DNA of 64,000 nucleotides from Stenotrophomonas bentonitica (lineage in GTDB: Bacteria > Pseudomonadota > Gammaproteobacteria > Xanthomonadales > Xanthomonadaceae): assembly GCF_013185915.1 (NCBI RefSeq), contig NZ_JAAZUH010000001.1, positions 1,302,001 to 1,366,000 of the forward strand. The letters are read 5' to 3'. How positions within the stretch are numbered: position 1 is the first letter of the stretch; every line of letters starts with the position of its first letter. Below the pieces are notes generated by a model. That model had not been told where the DNA came from and searched no databases. It was given only the letters and a program-made list of their open reading frames with translations. The translations under genes were made by a program, and so were the position numbers. This document shows positions 59,194 through 64,000 of this stretch, piece after piece.

Positions 59194-59762
59194 CCATTCG
59201 AAACACCCCTGACCGCTGGGGCAATGTCAGCCAGGGCCTGCATTGGCTGATCGCGCTGTTGATCCTGCTGCTGGGCATCGTCGGGCTGACGATGGGCGAG
59301 CTGCCGCGTACGCCGAAATATTTCTGGGTGTACACGGCGCACAAGTCGCTGGGCATCACAGTGCTGGCGCTGGTGGCGCTGCGCCTGGGCTGGCGCCTGG
59401 TGGCCGGTGCGCCGGAACCGGTGCCGGGCACGCCAAGCTGGCAGGAGCGGATCGCGTCGGCGACGCATTGGCTGCTGTACGTGCTGATGTTCGCGCTGCC
59501 GCTGTCGGGCTGGATCTACGATTCGGCCAGCGGGCTGCGTCCGTTCCGCTGGTTCGGGCTGGTCGAGATGCCCAAGGTGGTGGCGCCGAGCCGGGGCGCG
59601 GCCGACATTTCGCATGCGATCCACGAGTGGGGCTTCTGGCTGCTGATCGCGGTCGTGGTCGCGCACGCGGGCGCGGCGCTGTACCACCATCTGTTCCAAC
59701 GCGATGCCACGCTGGCGCGCATGCTGCCGCAGGGCTGGCTCACCTCCCCCCAGAAGGATTGA
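59190..59762 (+). CDS. Cytochrome b561
   Basis: 190 residues, four TM helices, with haem-ligand histidines in SQGLHWLIALLI, YTAHKSLGI, SATHWLLYVLM and ISHAIHEWGFW. A di-haem membrane cytochrome that passes electrons between quinone and periplasmic acceptors (CybB/YodB type). Flanked by two yceI genes with overlap or near contact (2 bases), the classic yceI-b561 pairing. Confidence 0.95.
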   Translation: MTIRNTPDRWGNVSQGLHWLIALLILLLGIVGLTMGELPRTPKYFWVYTAHKSLGITVLALVALRLGWRLVAGAPEPVPGTPSWQERIASATHWLLYVLMFALPLSGWIYDSASGLRPFRWFGLVEMPKVVAPSRGAADISHAIHEWGFWLLIAVVVAHAGAALYHHLFQRDATLARMLPQGWLTSPQKD

Positions 59763-59764
59763 CG

Positions 59765-60337
59765 ATGACCATCAAGCTCACCTCTCCCGCCGCCGTAGCC
59801 GCTGCGCTGGCCGGCCTCATGGCCACCGCGCCGGTGCTGGCCGCCGACTATGTGCAGGCGCCGGGCGCCGGTTCGCACCTGGCGTTCGCCACCAAGTACG
59901 ACGGGGAGACCTTTACGGGCAGCTTCCCGGGTTTTTCGACCCGGCTGAGCTTCGACCTGGCGAATCCGGCGGCGGGCTCGCTGGATGTGACCATTCCGCT
60001 GGCCGGGGCAAAGAGCGGCAACAGCGACCGTGATTCGACCCTGCAGGGGGCGGAATTCTTCAACGTGGCCAAGTTCGCCACCGCGCGCTACACCGCCAAG
60101 GGCTTCACCAAGGTTGCCGAGGGCAAGTACGAGGCCAAGGGCACGCTGGAGCTGCGCGGGGTGAGCAAGCCGGTGACCCTGAGCTTCGACTGGAAGCCGG
60201 GCGCGAATCCGGTGCTGACTGGCAAGGCTACTGTGAAGCGGCTGGACTTCGGTGTCGGCGAAGGCGATTGGAAAGACACCAAGACCATTCCGAACGAGAC
60301 TGCGATCAGTACGGTGGTCAAGTTCCAGGCGAAGTGA
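59765..60337 (+). CDS. YceI-family exported lipid-binding protein (second copy)
   Basis: 190 residues with signal peptide (VAAALAGLMATAPVLAADY). YceI barrel: FATKYDGETFTGSFPGFSTR, LDVTIPLAGAKSGNSDRD, EFFNVAKFATARY, LELRGVSKPVTLSF. Diverged strongly from the first copy and lacks its acidic tail, so the two are old paralogues with likely different ligands. Third gene of the operon. Confidence 0.94.
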   Translation: MTIKLTSPAAVAAALAGLMATAPVLAADYVQAPGAGSHLAFATKYDGETFTGSFPGFSTRLSFDLANPAAGSLDVTIPLAGAKSGNSDRDSTLQGAEFFNVAKFATARYTAKGFTKVAEGKYEAKGTLELRGVSKPVTLSFDWKPGANPVLTGKATVKRLDFGVGEGDWKDTKTIPNETAISTVVKFQAK

Positions 60338-60434
60338 TTGTTCCCGTTAAGAGCAGCGTTTCAGTTGCTACGTGCTGGGGCGGCCGTCGGGCAGCCCCGC
60401 TCCGGGACACGCCGTGAACCCGTCCATGGGGGCT

Positions 60435-60460
60435 GCTAGAAAACATCCATGTTTTCTAGC
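60435..60460. repeat. Perfect 12-bp inverted repeat between convergent genes
   Basis: GCTAGAAAACAT-CC-ATGTTTTCTAGC, an AT-rich stem in GC-rich DNA, flanked by CCCGTCCATGGGGGCT and GTCCCTCCGGGGGC. Probably the end of transcripts from either side (a stem with A- and T-rich arms) and part of a dispersed repeat. Confidence 0.75.
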
Positions 60461-60473
60461 GTCCCTCCGGGGG

Positions 60474-60734
60474 CTACCCGCCGGCCGCCCCCGATGGTTG
60501 GTCGTGATGCGGCCCGAGCGCCAACCATTCTGCAAGCTGGACCGTATCGAATGGCCAGTCCAGCTCACGACCCCCTGAGTCCTGCAGGACCGGGACCCGG
60601 ATTCCGTAGCGGGCTTCAAGGTCCGCATCTTCATCAATGAACACACTCTCCAGCCCCCTGACCCGGGCCTGGGCCAGTACGGCCAGGGCCTGGTCGCAGA
60701 GGTGGCAGTCGTCGCGCTGGTAAAGAATGAACAT
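60474..60734 (-). CDS. Glutaredoxin-like (DUF836) thiol protein
   Basis: 86 residues from ATG 60734 with TGGAG upstream. MFILYQRDDCHLCDQALAVL has the C-x-x-C pair at Cys10 and Cys13; IRVPVLQDSGG is the cis-Pro loop and ELDWPFDTVQLAEWL the C-terminal helix. Short glutaredoxin fold. Divergent from sdaA. Confidence 0.88.
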   Translation of the reverse strand: MFILYQRDDCHLCDQALAVLAQARVRGLESVFIDEDADLEARYGIRVPVLQDSGGRELDWPFDTVQLAEWLALGPHHDQPSGAAGG

Positions 60735-60832
60735 TCGGCTCCAGATCGTCGGAAAATGCTGCGCCGCAGCCAGGCCGGGCGGCGGGGACAGCATAGAATA
60801 GCGCTCCATCCGATACCCGCAGTTTGGCAATC

Positions 60833-62215
60833 ATGGCTGTCAGCACGTTCGACGTTTTCAAGATCGGCATTGGCCCGAGCTCCTCGCACACCGTAGGGCC
60901 GATGAAGGCTGCCGAACGCTTCGTGCACCGCTGGCTGCTGGACCCGGGCTGCCTGCAGGACGTGGTACGCATCCGTGCGGATGTGTACGGTTCGCTGGCC
61001 CTGACCGGGCGCGGCCACGGTACCGACAAGGCGGTGCTGCTGGGCCTGGAGGGCCAGCGCCCGAACATGATCGATCCGGACATCATTCCCGATACGCTGG
61101 AACGCATCCGCAGCACCAAGCGGATCCGGCTGATGGGCACCCATGAAATCGCCTTCGACGAGAAGCGCGACCTGGGCCTGAACAAGCGCCAGAAGCTGCC
61201 GTACCACACCAACGGCATGCGCTTCACTGCGTACGATGCGCAGGAGCAGGTGATCGCCACGCGTGATTACTACTCGGTGGGCGGTGGCTTTGTGGTCAAC
61301 CAGGACGATGCCGCCGACGACCGCATCGTGCCGGATGAAACGCCGCTGCCCTACCCGTTCAAGAGCGGCGACGAGCTGCTGGCGCAGACGGCGCGCAGCG
61401 GGCTGAGCATCGCGCAGCTGATGTTCGAGAATGAAAAGTGCTGGCGCAGCGAGGACGAGATCCGCGAGCAGCTGCGCGAGATCTGGAATGCCATGCAGGC
61501 CTGCGTGACCCGTGGCATCCGCCAGGAAGGCACGCTGCCGGGCGGGCTGCACGTGTCGCGGCGCGCGCCGGCGCTGTACCGCGAGCTGTCGTCCAAGCCG
61601 GAAGCGGCGATGCGCGACCCGCTGACCACGCTGGACTGGGTGAACCTGTACGCGCTGGCGGTGAACGAAGAAAACGCGGCGGGCGGTCGCGTGGTGACCG
61701 CGCCGACCAATGGGGCGGCCGGGGTGCTGCCGGCGGTGCTGCACTATTTCGACCGGTTCTGCCCGGGCGCGAACGAACAGCGCGTGTTCGATTTCCTGCT
61801 GACGTCGGCGGCGATCGGCATCCTGTACAAGGAAAACGCGTCGATCTCGGGCGCGGAAGTGGGCTGCCAGGGCGAGGTGGGCGTGGCCTGCTCGATGGCG
61901 GCCGGCGGGCTGGTCGCGGCGTTGGGCGGCAACCCGAGCCAGATCGAGAATGCGGCCGAGATCGGCATGGAACACAACCTGGGCCTGACCTGCGACCCGA
62001 TTGGCGGGCTGGTGCAGATTCCGTGCATCGAGCGCAATGCGATGGGCGCGGTGAAGGCAATCAATGCGTCGCGGATGGCGATGCGCGGCGACGGCAAGCA
62101 CAAGGTGTCGCTGGACAAGGTCATCAAGACCATGCGCGACACCGGCCGCGACATGCAGGACAAGTACAAGGAAACCAGCCGTGGCGGCCTTGCGGTGAAC
62201 GTCATCGAATGCTGA
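60833..62215 (+). CDS. sdaA: L-serine dehydratase, single-chain iron-sulfur type
   Basis: 460 residues. [20 protein letters not shown] is the N-terminal signature of the SdaA family; conserved cysteines for the oxygen-sensitive 4Fe-4S cluster occur in [15 protein letters not shown] and [19 protein letters not shown]. It deaminates serine to pyruvate. ATG 60833 used; TTG 60824 in frame is less likely. Confidence 0.97.
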   Translation: MAVSTFDVFKIGIGPSSSHTVGPMKAAERFVHRWLLDPGCLQDVVRIRADVYGSLALTGRGHGTDKAVLLGLEGQRPNMIDPDIIPDTLERIRSTKRIRLMGTHEIAFDEKRDLGLNKRQKLPYHTNGMRFTAYDAQEQVIATRDYYSVGGGFVVNQDDAADDRIVPDETPLPYPFKSGDELLAQTARSGLSIAQLMFENEKCWRSEDEIREQLREIWNAMQACVTRGIRQEGTLPGGLHVSRRAPALYRELSSKPEAAMRDPLTTLDWVNLYALAVNEENAAGGRVVTAPTNGAAGVLPAVLHYFDRFCPGANEQRVFDFLLTSAAIGILYKENASISGAEVGCQGEVGVACSMAAGGLVAALGGNPSQIENAAEIGMEHNLGLTCDPIGGLVQIPCIERNAMGAVKAINASRMAMRGDGKHKVSLDKVIKTMRDTGRDMQDKYKETSRGGLAVNVIEC

Positions 62216-62263
62216 TGTAATGCGCGGGCGGTTATGCTCCAGTCTCCCCCACTGGAGACCGCC

Positions 62264-63259
62264 ATGCGCATCCTGGCTGCCACCCTGCTTGCCTGCCTGC
62301 CCCTGACCTCGTTCGCTGCCGAGACCTACGACGAACGCCTGCAGGAATTCGACTACGGCTGGCCGGTCAAGACCTTCAGCTTCGAGTCGCAGCGCCAGCC
62401 GCTGGAAATGGCCTACCTGGACGTGGCGCCCACGGGCGCCGCGATGGCCGGCACGGTGGTGCTGCTGCATGGCAAGAATTTCTGCGCCGGTACCTGGCGC
62501 GACGCGATCAAGGCGCTCAGCGCCGCGGGTTACCGGGTGATCGCGCCGGACCAGGTGGGCTTCTGCAAGTCCAGCAAGCCGGAGCGCTACCAGTATTCGT
62601 TCGGGCAGCTGGCGGCCAATACCGAAGCGTTGCTTGCCCATTTGAAACTCGACAGCTCGCAGGTGAACCTGGTCGGCCATTCGATGGGCGGCATGCTGGC
62701 CGCGCGATTCGCACTGATGTATCCGCAGCAGTTGCGCACGCTGGCGCTGGTCAACCCGATCGGACTGGAAGACTGGAAGGCCAAGGGCGTGCCGTGGCGC
62801 AGCGTGGATGCCTGGTATGCCAACGAGCTCAAGACCAGCTTCGACAGCATCAGGAAATATCAGCTGGACGTGTACTACGGCGGCGACTGGACCCCGGAAT
62901 ACGAGCATTGGGCGCGCATGCAGGCTGGCATGTACGCCGGTACCGGCAAGCAGGCGGTGGCGTGGAGCCAGGCGCTGACCTCGGACATGGTGTTCAACCA
63001 GCCGGTGGTGTACGAGCTGCCGAACCTGCGCGTGCCGACGACGCTGTTCATCGGGCAGAAGGACCGAACCGCGATCGGCCGCGACCTGGCGCCGCCGGCA
63101 TTGAAGGCGACGCTGGGCAATTACCCGGCGCTGGGAAGAGCCGCCGCGGCCGCGATTCCCGGTGCGACGCTGGTGACCTTCGACGACCTGGGGCATTCGC
63201 CGCAGGTGCAGGATCCGAAGCGGTTCAATGAGGCGTTGTTGAAGACGTTGCAGCGGTAG
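62264..63259 (+). CDS. Exported alpha/beta hydrolase
   Basis: 331 residues from ATG 62264, GGAG eight bases ahead. Signal peptide (MRILAATLLACLPLTSFAAE), oxyanion region LLHGKNFCAGTW, nucleophile elbow GHSMGGM, acid near GQKDRTA and the catalytic His in DLGHSPQVQ. A periplasmic or secreted hydrolase of the haloalkane dehalogenase/epoxide hydrolase-like group; substrate unknown. Its TAG stop is supplied by the GTAG of the palindrome that follows. Confidence 0.92.
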   Translation: MRILAATLLACLPLTSFAAETYDERLQEFDYGWPVKTFSFESQRQPLEMAYLDVAPTGAAMAGTVVLLHGKNFCAGTWRDAIKALSAAGYRVIAPDQVGFCKSSKPERYQYSFGQLAANTEALLAHLKLDSSQVNLVGHSMGGMLAARFALMYPQQLRTLALVNPIGLEDWKAKGVPWRSVDAWYANELKTSFDSIRKYQLDVYYGGDWTPEYEHWARMQAGMYAGTGKQAVAWSQALTSDMVFNQPVVYELPNLRVPTTLFIGQKDRTAIGRDLAPPALKATLGNYPALGRAAAAAIPGATLVTFDDLGHSPQVQDPKRFNEALLKTLQR

Positions 63260-63334
63260 AGCCACGCCCTGCGTGGCTGCTCCGCAATGTCCGGTGCTCC
63301 AGGCCCTGCAGCCACGCAGGGCGTGGCTCTACCG
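63254..63334. repeat. Inverted pair of GTAG palindromes spanning two stop codons
   Basis: 63254-63280 and 63308-63334 are exact 27-base reverse complements. Each starts GGTAGAGCCACGCCCTGCG. The TAG stops of both convergent genes (63257-63259 on +, 63331-63329 on -) are the TAG of these GTAG heads. Confidence 0.9.
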
Positions 63335-64000
63335 GGCGCGGGTGATGGTCAGGACGTCGTCCAGCAATGCGGCCGCGGTGATCTCCGCGCCCGCACCTGG
63401 CCCCTGGATCAACAACGGTTGCGCGTTGTAACGGTCGCTGTGGATGGCCACGCGGTTGTCGGTCTGGGCGCCGCCGGCCAGCGGGTGGTCGCGCGGGATG
63501 ATGCGCAGGCCGACCGTTGCGCCTTCGGCATCGAAGCCGCCGATGAAACGCAGGCACCCCCCCTGCTCGCGCGCCTGTTCCCATTGCGCGCGTAACGGCG
63601 CGTCGAGCAGCGACAGCTGCTCGATCGCAGCAGCCGTCGGCAACGCGGCCAGTGCCACAGGCACCAGCGAGGTGACCTGCACCTGTTCGGCGCGCAGCGC
63701 GATGCCGCTGGCGCGGGCCAGGATCAGCAGCTTGCGGCGCACGTCTTCACCGGACAGGTCCACGCGCGGGTCGGGCTCGGTGTACCCCGCCGCAGCCGCT
63801 TCGGCGACCCATGCCGAGAACGGACGCTCACCATCGTAGTGGTGGAACAGCCACGCCAGCGAACCAGACAACACGCCTTCGACCCGATGGATGCGGTCGC
63901 CGCCGGCGACCAGCCCACGCAGGCTGCTCAACAGCGGCAGGCCGGCTCCCACGGTGGCGCTGTCGCCGTACTGGGCGCCGCCGTCCTGGCCGCTGTCGGT
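63329..64000 (-). CDS. Homoserine dehydrogenase domain, C-terminal part (bifunctional aspartokinase-type, partial)
   Basis: 223 codons remain; the frame continues beyond the right edge. ATVGAGLPLLSSLRGLVAGG, HRVEGVLSGSLAWLFHHYDG, and AAGYTEPDPRVDLSGEDVRR are homoserine dehydrogenase signatures (substrate-binding and catalytic Glu/Asp/Lys). The spacing and wording match the C-terminal half of ThrA/MetL fusion enzymes, which reduce aspartate semialdehyde to homoserine. Whether the aspartokinase half is attached cannot be seen here. Confidence 0.92.
   Translation of the reverse strand, partial: TDSGQDGGAQYGDSATVGAGLPLLSSLRGLVAGGDRIHRVEGVLSGSLAWLFHHYDGERPFSAWVAEAAAAGYTEPDPRVDLSGEDVRRKLLILARASGIALRAEQVQVTSLVPVALAALPTAAAIEQLSLLDAPLRAQWEQAREQGGCLRFIGGFDAEGATVGLRIIPRDHPLAGGAQTDNRVAIHSDRYNAQPLLIQGPGAGAEITAAALLDDVLTITRAR

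Overview
The window is high-GC chromosomal DNA of a Xanthomonadaceae member, most likely Stenotrophomonas. The inference rests on gene content (a prpBC-acnD-prpF methylcitrate operon with divergent prpR, hflKC-purA, aroKB-hemE, arrays of propeller-type hybrid kinases) and on many short palindromes that begin with GTAG, the hallmark of the SMAG repeats described in S. maltophilia. No rRNA, tRNA, CRISPR array, complete IS element or prophage was seen.

Layout. 1-1.25 kb: an atypical, lower-GC gene with a DxD-type glycosyltransferase-like core, open at the left edge. 1.28-6.1 kb: amino-acid permease, PAS-AraC regulator, a large catalase and a histone-H1-tailed small protein. 6.2-10.6 kb: accessory stretch with a SymE-like toxin, a decayed zinc-finger ORF, two exported proteins followed by a fragment of a lost paralogue, two membrane proteins, and a leaderless HTH-nucleotidyltransferase gene whose promoter is overlaid by two palindromes. 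10.8-19.1 kb: housekeeping (purA, hflC, hflK, YhdH-type reductase, PilH-like response regulator, CbpA-like co-chaperone, peroxiredoxin, ferritin-like protein, exported repeat protein). 19.1-26.4 kb: PBP1C and its alpha-2-macroglobulin lipoprotein partner.

26.5-35.0 kb: propionate catabolism by the methylcitrate cycle. prpB, prpC, acnD and prpF are co-directional behind a clear -24/-12 (sigma-54) promoter, and the sigma-54 activator gene prpR is divergent. A parDE toxin-antitoxin pair sits between acnD and prpF; its toxin is frameshifted at a run of seven Gs. 35.5-38.1 kb: an 862-residue orphan protein. 38.1-44.4 kb: pdxH, glycerate-kinase-like gene, dodecin, aroK, aroB, a stand-alone WGR protein, hemE and an MdtD-type MFS exporter.

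44.4-58.4 kb is the most striking region: four co-directional paralogous hybrid histidine kinases (periplasmic propeller, Y_Y_Y domain, TM, HisKA, HATPase, receiver). The outer two are complete. The middle two overlap by GTGA and carry opposite defects: one keeps the ATPase domain but has Ser in place of the phospho-accepting His and a degenerate receiver; the other keeps the His and receiver but has a wrecked ATPase domain. Together they contain one complete set of parts, which suggests an obligate heterodimeric split kinase. 58.5-64 kb: a yceI-cytochrome b561-yceI operon, a glutaredoxin-like protein, sdaA, an exported alpha/beta hydrolase and the C-terminal end of a homoserine dehydrogenase that runs off the right edge.
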